NCBI GenBank assembly: GCA_948567375.1
Contig: OX419755.1
Coordinates: forward strand, 80,742,218-80,806,217
Direction: 5' to 3'
Source of the DNA: Lunularia cruciata
Taxonomy: Eukaryota > Streptophyta > Marchantiopsida > Lunulariales > Lunulariaceae
Length of the DNA: 64,000 bases
The translations under genes and the position numbers were made by a program. The notes under the pieces are model-generated. The model was not told the origin of the DNA. It did no database searches and saw only the letters and a program-made list of their open reading frames with translations. This document shows positions 48,723 to 60,363 of the stretch, piece after piece (positions within the stretch are counted from its first letter, which is position 1; each line of letters opens with the position of its first letter).

Positions 48723-49820
48723 ATCACATAAGAAACAACGTAAGAATTCTACTTCATGAATCTTACAATTTGCATGAGAAAACTCCAAATTGAATCCATA
48801 GTTTTTTATTGAACCATTTAATTTCAATTTTGTAAGTAAATCACACACTTCTCTTATTGTATTGATGACTCAAAATTTCTATGTGAGTGTTTTGTTGAAC
48901 TCTTATAAAGGACAAATCAAGATTATTAAAATTACATCTTTCTTGCTATACTTGATCTCCATTACAATTTCGTGCATATATACACTATTACACAACATAC
49001 ACTATTGTCAACATCATACAATATAGAAGCACAACTCACATGTAAGTCATGCATGAAATCTAAAGTGCAACAATAATAAGTTCATTCTTCCACTCTTATC
49101 ACACTCAAATCAGATTTGGACTTGATCCTTCACTCATCAATCTACCAACAATTGAGCATTGATTACAATCAAGCCACACCCACTTTAGTTAAGGGATTCC
49201 AAGTGATGCTTGACAGTTTCTATCCACCATAGCCAAGAACTCAAAGACTGAATATCAAAGAAGCTCTTTGGAGCTACAATTTGAAAGTATACCCCTTTAC
49301 TTAACCTAGGTCTCCAGCCCTAATGACGCCGTTGATGACACATCCAATGGTGCAAACAATACAAATGGTACAAGTGACTATAAGTCCCACCATGTGATTA
49401 ATAGCCCTAACATGAAATCCGGCCGCTAACAAGTAGTCCATGAGAAACTACCAAAATAACTATGATTGCAAACACTACCACTCCAACATCTAAGCAAACT
49501 AGCTTTGGCACTACAAATGTCATGAAAATTGTTGTGCATATATATATCACTACACAATATATATCTTTTTCTACATCATAAATTATAGAAGCACAACTCA
49601 CAGATAAGTCATACATGAACTTTAAAGTGCCACAATTTCTCCCTAGTTGGCGGTTAGGTTCCTCTAACTCCAAATAACATCTACTCCAATATGTGATTTG
49701 CACTATGGTGGGCAAAGATCAAGAAGCCAAGTGCTATTGAGCCTCATCATTAGTTGCATGTCTTCAATCTATACCACATAAAGGATGAACAAGTATAGGT
49801 CAAGTACATCTAGGATATAA
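48723..49820. repeat. Repeat region with R1 copy 2 between short direct repeats
   Basis: R1 copy 2 (about 49,140-49,520, inverted relative to 20,955-21,340) is flanked by two similar stretches of about 90 bp. Both contain GAAGCACAACTCACA, AAGTCAT.CATGAA and TTTAAAGTGC.ACAA or the like, at about 48,995-49,080 and 49,545-49,640. The layout resembles a small element with terminal direct repeats, but ends and target duplication were not fixed. No gene is seen. Confidence 0.5.
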
Positions 49821-52060
49821 CCACTATCCTTGAAGAAGCACCGTGAGGAGAGGAGTCAAATATATCATCCTCTCAAATAATTATCACACACTAATATAGT
49901 AGCATTTCTACTAGAAGAGCCACATAACATATAGTGAAAGCCTGCAAGTACAAATGCCAAGCTTGGATCCATAATGCCATCAATGTTTGGGAGGTTGCAT
50001 GGTGCACGATTGCACACATGATCCTTCCAAACAAAACCATCATGTCCATTCAACATGAGGACTCTGGAAGGCAAAACCGCATGCACTCTCAAGATAGTAT
50101 AGCTTGTAGTAACATCAAGTGTCATTTGTGTAGTTTGTTGTAGATATAAATAGTCACTTAGATGAAATTGATGGATTGAGGATCTATAGCCTCCACCTCA
50201 AATAGTAGCATAACATAAGGTATCCTTATGCTAAGCAATTTCTAAGTTCTCAAAGGCCATCAACATCACTCTCAAAAAGATCATTGCCCATTGAGAACAT
50301 GCACTCACCCATATGTCTAGATCATCCAAGTTCAAAACTAGAGTAACATCATGACAAATGGTTGTAGGTAAATCTAGATCTTATACAAAGAGTATAAAGT
50401 AAGGAGAGAAGGATGATAAGGAGGCTCCAGGTAAATCGATAGCCCATGGTCAACCAAGATAACTAGAAATCCCAATCTTCCAAGTAGCTTCTCTACAAAC
50501 CATACTTATGCGATCCTCTCTTCACCATCTGAACCACTTTTTCTTCTAAAGCCATTTGCCTCAAGGTGATCTTGGGAGGTAGTATGATGATCAATCAAAG
50601 CCTTGTCACACAAGACTTGAAACTCTTCCAAGAACTATGTACCTTGATCAATCAAAACCTCAAATAGTGCACCAAAATGACAAAGAACCCAATCTAGGAA
50701 AGAGTAAGTTGTCCCTTCATTGGACTTGTTGTAATGTTCCAAGGATAGTAGAGAAACATAGAAAAGAAGACACAAGTTTCACACTCAAACTCCGATGCCC
50801 CAAAGGAGCACCTTGGCTTTATTATATAGCAAAGCAAATACACTTAAAGGAAGCATAACCCTTGGATCAGATACATGGATTTGTGACATGTCATTGATCT
50901 CCACTCCCAGATTAGATGCATGCATGCATTTCATGTCAGATCTGGTCTTATTTGGTTGGTCAAACCAATGGTGACCAAGAGAATCTTTAGGGAATATTCT
51001 TGTAACAATCTTTGAATCGTATGGGTGAGGTATCATTGGAAAGCTCTTGATGAGACAAATAGGGAAGGAGGGAAAGTCAACCTCTTTTTCCACTTGGGGG
51101 GAAGAGGGGAATCTGCACATTTTTGAGGTCTAATTAATCTATTTAGGCACTCAAAATTGCCTCTAAAGATTTTATGCATATTTTGGTTTCTACACTATTA
51201 GTAGAAGTACACTTTTGGTGATACCTCTTTTGATCTATTTAGTCCATCATGTATAACATCCTTCCAGATGTTACCAAACCAAATTTCATCTCTAGATTAT
51301 ATGTCTAGCTATTGGTTTTAAGGTTTTCAATTTTGTTTCAATTTTTGCCCTATAAGTAGAAGTACTCTTTTGGTGATACCTCTATCCAATCTAGTTCATC
51401 ATGTATAACATCCTTCCAAATGTTACCAAACCAAATTTCACCTTTAGATCATATGTCTAACTATTGGTATTACACTTGTCAAGAAGTGCCACCAACTCAA
51501 TCCACTTGAAAAAGTGCTCCACCATAACTAAAACATATTGATGATGTCTCACGATCAATGATAAAAGTCCATCAAAGTCCAAAATCCAATGGTAACCCAA
51601 TCTTATGATAGATAATGGGTGTAACTATGGCGTAGGAGCATTAAATGATGCTCTAACTTGGTCACAAACCACACATTTAGCAACAAATTGTTATACATTG
51701 GTATGCAAATGGCACCACCAATATGACTCTAAAGTAAGCAATATGTATGCTTTACTCCAAAATATCCTAGCTCCTCATGAGCATGACATACCAATTGTGG
51801 TCTTTGAGATGGATGTAGTACTCTCACATTCTACCATCCTCCCATACACAAAGAAGGTGTTTGCCCTCCAATCTAAACTGCCTAGCTTGATGGGGAATGT
51901 AGTCTCTCTCCTTAGTACCAATTGTGCCACCCACAACACCAATGCAAAGATAGTCCATCACGAAGACATCATCATGAATATCTTGTTGACTTGTACCAAT
52001 ATCTCCACCTTTTTGATCTATGATCTCAACCCCTCATCCTATATATGCTGAGAGATACTA
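49820..52060 (-). mobile_element. Element F: ancient Gypsy integrase fossil with PHD-like end, split by a solo LTR
   Basis: On the minus strand, 51,480-52,060 carries a zinc-binding block and the start of an integrase core (HHQYVLVMVEHF and WIELVALLDK). After the solo LTR (50730-51474), 50,280-50,729 continues the core (LCDKALIDHHTTSQDH, then a V.MVKRGLRKYG-like stretch). 49,820-50,125 holds a Cys-rich block (CNRAPCNLPNIDG, then MLCGSSSRNATILVCDNYLRG) followed by L.P.L..V...G.W. That spacing is of PHD-finger type. The coding is heavily decayed. It belongs to a different lineage from the chromodomain elements in this window. Confidence 0.7.
50730..51474 (-). repeat. Solo LTR of the element D family with perfect target duplication
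   Basis: 745 bp with TG...CA ends, in reverse orientation to element D, homologous to its LTRs over the full length and carrying the doubled 156-bp module. It is flanked by the identical 5-mer CTTGT (50725-50729 and 51475-51479). It sits inside the integrase core of element F. It is the footprint of an element lost by LTR-LTR recombination. Confidence 0.93.
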
Positions 52061-53690
52061 CCAAGGCCTTAGAAAATATACATAAAAAGGTAGATGCATG
52101 CCAATCTTGCACCATATCCTCATTTTTCTCACCATGCTGATGTGCTCTGGTTTGATCCTATTGGCTAGGACATGGGTGTTTACTCAGCTCATCTACATCA
52201 CGGTTCACCATAGTCTGTGAATAATTGTAAAATCATACTCATGTAAAATCACAACCCATTGTGCAAGGTTCCTTGAAAGGTTGTCGGACTCCATCTTCCA
52301 CCTATTGGTTTTGTCTAAAAGACATGGACAAAATTTACCTCTTTTTTTAAATGCTACTTCTTTCACTTTTTATGGTTGAGCATAACCTCTAATACTCAAG
52401 TGAGATATTCAATTTGTTATTGCAATGCCTTGAATTGTACAGTTACTTGTATATCTATTATTGCTATCAATATCAAAGTAAAGAAAATTTAATTTCTAAG
52501 CCAAAATATAAATAGCAGATATACTCTTATATATGAGAATCAAAAGCACTAAACTACCATCAAACATAAGGATATGTTTACTTAATACAAGATATTATTA
52601 ATTGATGATAATAATTCTTAGGCATCATACAAGGATACAAAAGTCCTAAATATTTTGAGATAGCTATTAAAGAGTATCGTAGACTCTACCTATCTAATTC
52701 TTTCTCTTACATCAACATAGAAGACTAGTATATGAGGGAACAGGAAGGATAGAAGAGAAAAGATGGATAAAATAGAGAATTGAATATTGTGAACTCTAAA
52801 TGAAAAAGATGACCTAATGGGCTACCATGTATACTTGAAGTGGGCATACTGCAGTTAGTTATTAATTTTCTAGCTCAGTCTTTAGGAAGCATCCTTGATA
52901 TCCTAAGAAAACTTGGCATATCATACTAGCTTACTCTTTCACTAGGAATGTTAATGAGTACCTTCTTAAAATTGGTTTATGACACTTCTTAACTACTTTC
53001 TAGAGCATTTTGTAAATTTGTAAGTAATTTACACGCTCAGATTCTTCTATATTATTACAATAATTTCTTATATAATTAAAGTCTTATAATTCTCTTATTA
53101 CTTGTAGTTTCTTCTATGTGACTCACAAGTGGATTTTGTTGCATAATGATTATTGTATAATGATTGACATTCTTATATTTACTGAAATTTTTTTATACTT
53201 ATAAGATTAGCCTAGAAAATGTGGGAACCTTTTTAAATGAATAAAAATTCATATTGATAAAGCTTACATATATATATATATATATATATGGTAAATTATT
53301 AATTTATTAGTAATAATTTACCATATATATAAGCTATATTAATAATTACCATAGAGCATTTATATTCTATATTCTATTTCCTATTATCAAAATTAAAAGG
53401 ATGAAAAATATAAGTTACTCAAAAAATAGTTAAACTATTTGAACTTTAAAATTATACTTTGAAGCTTTCATAAGATCTACTAATTATTCTAGATATTTAT
53501 TATTTTAGAGGGTATCCATAAAAGATTATGATTGATTGAGAGTAGTAAGGGTATGATAAGGGTATATAAATTGTTGTCTAATGTTAGAACTAAGTTGAAT
53601 GATTTTAAGTTATATATACTTTTGATTCATCTAGTCATTGCAAATGATAGAAAATCTTATGAAATTTCTAAGATCTTGACACATTAGGAA
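52061..53690. other. AT-rich intergenic DNA before element D
   Basis: No gene is seen. It contains a TA-rich hairpin at 53,281-53,331 and stop-rich sequence, probably old repeat debris. Part may belong to the 5' side of element E, but no conserved block can be shown. Confidence 0.45.
53281..53331. repeat. TA microsatellite with 21-bp perfect hairpin
   Basis: A TA run (about 53,269-53,289) leads into an inverted repeat with arms 53281-53301 and 53311-53331 (TATATATATGGTAAATTATTA and its complement) and a 9-nt loop. Flanking AGCTT/AAGCT bases extend the symmetry. It is possibly a small fold-back element. Confidence 0.75.
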
Positions 53691-53752
53691 TTAATTTCCA
53701 CATATGATGAGTCCTAAGTGCTTACGAAGATGGATTTTATCCTATACAATAC

Positions 53753-54495
53753 TGTAATACCAAGGGTTAGCCATATGATCTAGATGTGAAATTTGGTTTG
53801 GTAACATCAAGAATGATGTTATACATGATGGTCAAAATAGATCAGATAGAAGTATCACCAAAAGAGTACTTCTACTAATAGGGCAGAAACTGAAATAGAC
53901 TTGAGAACCTTAGAACCAATAGCTAGACATATGATTTAAAGGTGAGAATTGGTTTGGTAACATCTGGAAGGATATTACACATGATGGACTAAACAGATCA
54001 GAAAGAGGTATCACCAAAAGGGGACTTCTACTAATAGAGTAGGAACCAAAATATGCCTGAAATCTTTGAAGGCAATTTCGGAGGCCTAAACGGATGAATT
54101 AGGCATCGAAAATGTGCAGATTCCCCCCCCCCCAAATAGAGGAAAGGCTGGCCTTCCCTCCCCCCTTGGTTTGTCTTGTTGAGAGCTTTCCAACGGTACC
54201 TTACTCATGTGATTTTGAGATTCCTACAAGAAGATTCCCTAAAAGATTCCCTCTGGTCAAAGCTCATTTGACCAACCAGATAGGACCTAGACCAGACAGG
54301 TCACCCATCCAAGTAAGTAATCCAAGGGTGGAGCTTGCTGACATGTCACCTATCTGTGTCCCTAATCCTATGGTGGAGCTTCCTTGGAGGAGATTCTCTT
54401 TGTCTATATAATAAAGAGAAGGTGCTCCCTTGGGGCATCGAATGTTTGATGTGCAATCTGTGTTTTCTCTCTTCTCTTGTCCTCGGAGTATTACA
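53753..54495 (+). repeat. 5' LTR of element D
   Basis: 743 bp, TGTAATACC...GTATTACA. It contains a tandem 156-bp module (GGTTTGGTAACATC at 53795 and again at 53951), a C-run near 54,124 and a TATATAA promoter box at about 54,415-54,421. The transcript start should lie shortly after this box. Confidence 0.94.
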
Positions 54496-54496
54496 A

Positions 54497-54508
54497 TGGT
54501 ATCAGAGC
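54497..54508 (+). promoter_or_regulatory. Primer-binding site of element D
   Basis: TGGTATCAGAGC starts two bases after the LTR end. It is complementary to the 3' end of initiator methionine tRNA, the usual primer of plant Gypsy elements. Confidence 0.93.
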
Positions 54509-54629
54509 AAGTGTTCTAGTCCAAGAGAGTGGATCATCCCTTTTGGAATAGCACGAACTACTGAAACTGAGTAATTTGAGGTGGAGAACATAGAGTAACC
54601 GCTAGACTTAGGAAGGACTTTAGAGAGCG

Positions 54630-55070
54630 GATGGGATGGATGCGCCGGGGGGACAATTTCCCACACCTAGCTTTCCATTCTCAAACCCATTCCACATCAA
54701 GGTTATGTACATCCAGCGTGAGCAGATGAGAGTATCGCTAGTTTATCACTTTGGTGCGGAATTCATGGACAAAGTGATGAGCTCACCAAACCCGGTGATT
54801 CTACCTGTGGTGATATATGACAAAGAGTGGGATTTGACGATCTACATTCTATTATGATAATATGGATATGAATGTCCCAAATCCTCTCCCTTTCAACACT
54901 CAAGTAGAAATCTGTTATGTAGTGAGGCCGAAATTGATGTTTAGAGATTTTGTGGTTAGGAATTTTGGTGAGGAGTATTATCAACGAGTGATAGCTTCTG
55001 AGGTCCCAATGGTAGTTCCGATAGTTTGTGCGCCTTCCAGAGTGATTATATTGACTCTGTATTGAAGTAG
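54630..55070 (+). other. Pre-gag leader of element D with two similar modules
   Basis: Between primer site and gag, two neighbouring short frames (54,636-54,857 and 54,862-55,065) encode peptides that resemble each other. Both have a YI/YVV start, then FG.E(F/Y)...(K/R)V, then (S/A)S..P..(L/V)P(V/I)V. This suggests a duplicated module of about 65 residues. The function is not known. Confidence 0.5.
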
Positions 55071-55110
55071 ACATTCGCAATTGAGTGTTGCAGGAACCAT
55101 GGATCCGTAG

Positions 55111-58100
55111 TTGCAAGAGCTAGTGCAAGGAATGCAAGGGATGTTGAATGAATTTCAAGAGATTAAGATGACCATGGAGACATTGCAAAGTCAAGTGCAG
55201 ATCCTCAGGAACGATCAAGCCATGCAAGAAGAAGAGCCGTCTCAAAACCCAGTACCTGCGACTGAAGTACTTGGAGAGGCACCCGTGCCTACGAACCCTA
55301 TCAATGATGAAGCCACATTGCTACTCCGGATGAAGAAGACCTGCAACATTGAGCCTTACAAGGGGCAGCGTACGATGGGAGTAGTGGAGAATTGGATCTC
55401 AAGAATGAATCGATATTTTTGATTGTTCTCAACAGAGATCACAGAGCATGCTGCAAGCGTGTTTGCATGTGGGTACTTGACCGATAAAGCCCTCACATGG
55501 TATGATGCTTGGGAATGATCCATGTTGGCAGAGAGAAGGGAGGTCACATGGACATCAATGCAAGAAGGACTGCTCAAGAATTTCCAATCGGTGGATTCTG
55601 TGCAGATGGCTCGAACTTGACTATGGGGATTGAGACAGAAGAATAGCGTACAAGAGGATGTGGAGGCATTTCTGGATCTACAAGTCGCAATTACCGACAT
55701 GAGTCTAGCAGAGGCTCTCAATAATTTCAAATGAGGGTTGAAAGAGCGGATTCGCCAAGAAGTCATGGTGCAAAACCCTCGCACGGTATTTGAAGCTATT
55801 GCTTGTGCGCAGAGAATAGCCGGAGCATTAGGTGGAGGTGAAGGAGTAGTTCCACCTCAACATTATCAGGCAGAAATGCCACACATGGGTGGACCAGTAC
55901 CGATGGAATTGGGCAACCTTCGATTCTGGGATTGAGGAGCACGGCCGCTTCAAGGAGAGCAGGGACGGGTAGAAGAACGAAGAGATGGAGTCCTACAAGG
56001 AGAAGGGACTCGAGGAGAACAACACCGTTGTTACAATTGTGGCCGTATTGGGCACATATCTACCAATTATTGCACTCGTTTCCCTAGAGGCCCTCGGCCT
56101 TCGTACAGGCGATCTTTGAACAACATGGAGAGGCACATTGAAGAGGAGGAGGTGGAAACCACTTCGGAAAACAAAGATCGCCAGTAAATGTACCTCGCGG
56201 CCTTACTGGCTCAATAAGGAAGCAGAGAAGCGAGGGAAGGAAGAAGAATAATGCGTAAAGATCCCGAAAGGCAACCTCACAATTGATTGTCGTGAATGGA
56301 ATCCTAGAAGGTAATCAAGTGAGAATATTAATAGATCCGGGAGCAACAGAGAATTTCTTGTCTCGCTCTATTGCAATAAGCTTGGGAATGGATCTAGAGA
56401 GAGATGGAAGTGAAGAAGTAGAGTTACCAAATGGGCAAACAGAGAGGATTGAATCATTACCTAGACGGGTAACCCTCTCTGTAGGAGAATATCAGGAAGC
56501 AATTGAGTGGCAAGTGATACAGTTAGCCCGTTATGATGCAATTTTAGGCATGCCATGGATGGAGCAGTACAACCCAATGGTGGATTGGAGGAAGAAAGTA
56601 GTGAGAACCCACCAATGGTCAATCATTGGGGTTAAAGAAAAATCACACAGGCAAAAATTGCCTCTATATGTCGTAGGGACGACAAGTGTCTGTAAGACCG
56701 ATAGATGTTTTATGGGTCTAATAAGAGAAGTCCAGAGTGCACAACTCGCTGGACAAATTCATGAGAAATTAAAGGATGTAGTGGATGAGTTTCAAGATGT
56801 CTTTCCCGATGATCTACCCTCAGGATTACCACCTAAAAGGCGAGTAGATCACAAAATAGAGACACTCCCGGGGAAGACACCTCCTTGTAAGGCCCCATAT
56901 CGCCTATCACCTCATGAGTTGGAGGAGTGTAAGACTCAAATTGAGGAGATGCTACAGAAAGGGTTCATCCAACCTAGCGTATCACCATATGGAGCTCCTG
57001 TCTTGTTTGTGAAGAAGAAGGATGGTACAATGCGCATGTGCATTGACTATCGGGGTCTCAATCAGCAAATAGTGAAGAACAAATACCCCTTACCTTGCAT
57101 GGATGACCTGTTTGATCAACTCCATGGAGCGAGATACTTCACTAAACTGGACTTGCGGAGCGGTTACAATCAAATCCGAATTGCAGAGGAGGATGTGTAC
57201 AAAACTGCCTTTCGAACCAGGTATGGCCACTTTGAGTATCTTGTGATGCCTTTTGGCCTCACCAATGCGCCTGCCACTTTCATGAGCCTAATGAATGACA
57301 TATTTCGTCCATACTTGGATAAGTCTGTTATCATCTTCTTGGATGATATCTTAGTATATAGTAGCACAATGACAGAACACAAACAACATCTACGAGAGGT
57401 CCTCCAGATTTTAAGACAAAATCAGTTGTACGCCAAAATCTCAAAGTGTGAGTTTGGCAAGTCTGAAGTAGACTACTTAGGGCATAGAGTAAGTGCAAAG
57501 GGCATTCAAGTATTGACAGATAAAATAGAGGTCATTCAAAAATGGAGTGCCCAAGAAGATTAGACTCAACTTAAGAGCTTCTTGGGGTTGACGGGATTCT
57601 ATCGTAGATTTGTCAAGGACTTCTCCAAGGTTGCACAACCTTTAACGGCACTACTTGGCAAGGGGAAGAAGTGGACATGGGGAACTGCACAAGAGTTGGC
57701 CTTTCAAGAATTGAAGGCCGCCTTGCTACATGCACCAATCTTGAAGTGGTATGACCCAAAACGTCCAATCAAGTTAGCTACGGATGCATCAGGCGTAGCA
57801 ATAGGAGCAGTCCTACAACAAGAGTGGCATGACGGATGGCATCCAATTGTATATTTCTCTCAAAAGTTGTTACCGGCAGAGCGCAACTACCACACCACAG
57901 AACGAGAAGAGTTGGCCATCGTTCTAGCAACCAAGCATTGGAAGCACTACCTAGGCAAGAAGGCATTTGTAGTAGAGACAGACCATAAACCTCTAGTCTA
58001 CCTCGAGACGCAGAAGGATCTATCTCGTTGCCAAATTCGGTGGGCAGAGTGGCGACAACGCTTCAACATGACAATCACCTATGTGGAAGGTAAGAAGCAA

Positions 58101-59611
58101 CTTGCAGATGCATTCACCCGCATGCCAATGACCACAACTTGGTGGCAGAGGTTAAGATTAACCCTGAATTCTGGCAAGAGATTCTAGCTGCTACAAAAAC
58201 TGATCCACAGATTGTAGAAGCGCAATCGTCCAAAGGTGTCACCAACACCTAAGGACTCACCTTTTGGGAGGGCCGATTGTGGATCCCAAATGTCCCAGAA
58301 TTACGCACCACCATTCTAGCGGAATGTCATGATTCGGCCATTGCAGCTCATGTTGGAGTGGACAAGACCTTGGAGGCAGTCAAGCGCCATTACTATTGGC
58401 CCAAGATGAGCAACAACGTGATGGACTATGTGCATAGCTGCCTACTTTTTCAACAGAACAAAGCTTCTAATCAAGCTCCTGCAGGGCTCCTTCAACCTCT
58501 TCCCACTCCTACCCAACGTTGGGAACAAGTGAGTATGGATCTCGTCTATGAATTACCCAAGACCACCTCAGGGTTTGACTCCATTGTGGTCTTTGTGGAC
58601 CGGCTCAAAAAAATGATTCATGTCCGCCCTTCCACCAAGGAGGTGATCGCTCCACAACTAGCTCAACTATACTTAGATGCAGTCTTTGCTCACCATGGCT
58701 TGTCTAGAGTACTCATCATCGATAGAGGCACCCAATTCACTAGTTTGTTTTGGCGAACACTCTTTGGTTTCTTCAAAACCAAGTTGGCTATGTCTACAGC
58801 TTACCACCCACAAACAGATGGCCAAACAGAGCGGGCTAATCGCACAATTGAAGACATGTTACGCGGCTTCACCTTAGAAGAGCAAGAGAGGTGGGACACC
58901 CTACTACCGTTGGTGGAATTTGCTTACAACAATTCAGCAAATGCCTCCACCCAGGTCACTCCGTTCTTCCTCATGTATGGTGAGCATCCCTTCACACCTT
59001 CTAGCTTGATGAAGATCCATCTAGTGACTACCAAGGTTGATGTAGTCAACACATTTGTTTCTAGAATCCAACAAGGTGTGGAGAGCGCCAAGCACAGGTT
59101 ACAGATTGCGCAAAATCGACAAAAGTAGTATACTGATGCACACCGTAGGCACATGGAGTTCAATGTTGGGGATCAAGTGTGGCTATCGACAACCAACCTC
59201 ACATTAGTTGGATCTCGTAAGCTCAAACCTTGTTTTATTGGGCCTTTCTCGATTCTTCGTCGCATCGGCGCTGTGGCCTATCACCTTGAGCTACCACCAC
59301 ACATGAAGATCCATCCAATGTTCCATGTCTCCCTATTACGCAGATATGCTCCCCGATCAGGCCAAGGTACTTCCACACAGGACATTCAACCTTGTCCGAC
59401 AGTCATTGATGGCATAGAGGAATATGAAGTGGAGCGGATTCTCCAAAAGCGCATGCGTGGTACTCGCCATCCGCGGGTGGAATATCTAGTACAATGGAAA
59501 GGTTACCCCCTCTATGAAGCAACCTGGGAACCCGCTGCCAATTTGGCACATGCACCGGTGTTGGTGCAAGCATTTGAGCAACAATTGCACAACGAGGACG
59601 TTGCATCTTAA
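55111..59611 (+). pseudogene. Gag-pol coding region of element D
   Basis: Domain blocks by approximate position: a coiled-coil-like start and gag core (55.1-55.9 kb), CCHC knuckle CYNCGRIGHIS (about 56.03-56.08 kb), retropepsin ending [12 protein letters not shown] (56.28-56.6 kb), and reverse transcriptase with [28 protein letters not shown] and [10 protein letters not shown] (56.9-57.5 kb). These are followed by RNase H with KLATDASGVAIGAVLQQ and FVVETDHKPL (57.6-58.2 kb), integrase with HVGVDKTLEAV, VSMDLVYELPK and [14 protein letters not shown] (58.3-59.1 kb), and a chromodomain with EEYEVERIL and EYLVQWKGYPLYEATWEP (about 59.42-59.55 kb). The coding carries a handful of breaks and is treated as a fossil copy. 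Confidence 0.93.
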
Positions 59612-59623
59612 AAGGAGGAGGTC
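59610..59623 (+). promoter_or_regulatory. Polypurine tract of element D
   Basis: AAAAGGAGGAGGTC lies directly before the 3' LTR, the expected plus-strand priming site of an LTR retrotransposon. Confidence 0.88.
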
Positions 59624-60363
59624 TGTAATACCAAGGGTTAGCCATATGATCTAGATGTGAAATTTGGTTTGGTAACACCAAGAATGATGTTATACATGAT
59701 GGTCAAAATAGATCAGATAGAAGTATCACCAAAAGAGTACTTCTACTAATAGGGCAGAAACCAAAATAGACTTGAGAACCTTAGAACCAATAGCTAGACA
59801 TATGATTTAAAGGTGAGAATTGGTTTGGTAACATCTGGAAGGATATTACACATGATGGACTAAACAGATCAGAAAGAGGAATCACCAAAAGGGGACTTCT
59901 ACTAATAGAGTAGGAACCGAAATATGCCTGAAATCTTTGAAGGCAATTTCGGAGGCCTAAACGGATGAATTAGGCCTCGAAAATGTGCAGATCCCCCCCC
60001 CCAATAGAGGAAAGATTGGCCTTCCCTCCCCCCTTGGTTTGTCTCGTCGAGAGCTTTCCAACGGTACCTTACTCATGTGATTCTGAGATTCCTACAAGAA
60101 GATTCCCTAAAAGATTCCCTCTGGTCAAAGCTCGTTTGACCAACCAGATAGGACCTAGACCAGACAGGTCACCCATCCAAGTAAGTAATCCAAGGGTGGA
60201 GCTTGCTGACATGTCACCTATCTGTGTCCCTAATCCTATGGTGGAGCTTCCTTGGAGGAGATCCTCTTTGTCTATATAATAAAGAGAAGGTGCTCCCTTG
60301 GGGCATCGAATGTTTGATGTGCAATCTGTGTTTTCTCTCTTCTCTTGTCCTCGGAGTATAACA
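59624..60363 (+). repeat. 3' LTR of element D
   Basis: 740 bp, nearly identical to the 5' copy and with the same internal 156-bp duplication. Most differences are C/T or G/A, as expected for methylation-driven decay. It is followed by ATACC of the flanking element E. Confidence 0.94.

Larger units (their letters stand above)
53753..60363 (+). mobile_element. Element D: young, nearly whole Ty3/Gypsy chromovirus
   Basis: 6.6 kb with two LTRs (53753-54495 and 59624-60363) that differ by only about 14 substitutions and a few length changes, so about 98% identical by eye. In order: primer site for initiator-Met tRNA, a leader with an unusual pre-gag stretch, gag with a CCHC knuckle, retropepsin, reverse transcriptase, RNase H, integrase, chromodomain and a polypurine tract. 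The flanks share ATAC (53749-53752 and 60364-60367), AATAC if one terminal A is counted as flank. The element looks almost whole, with a handful of breaks in its coding, so it is a recent but no longer intact copy. It is inserted in the same orientation into element E. Confidence 0.94.
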
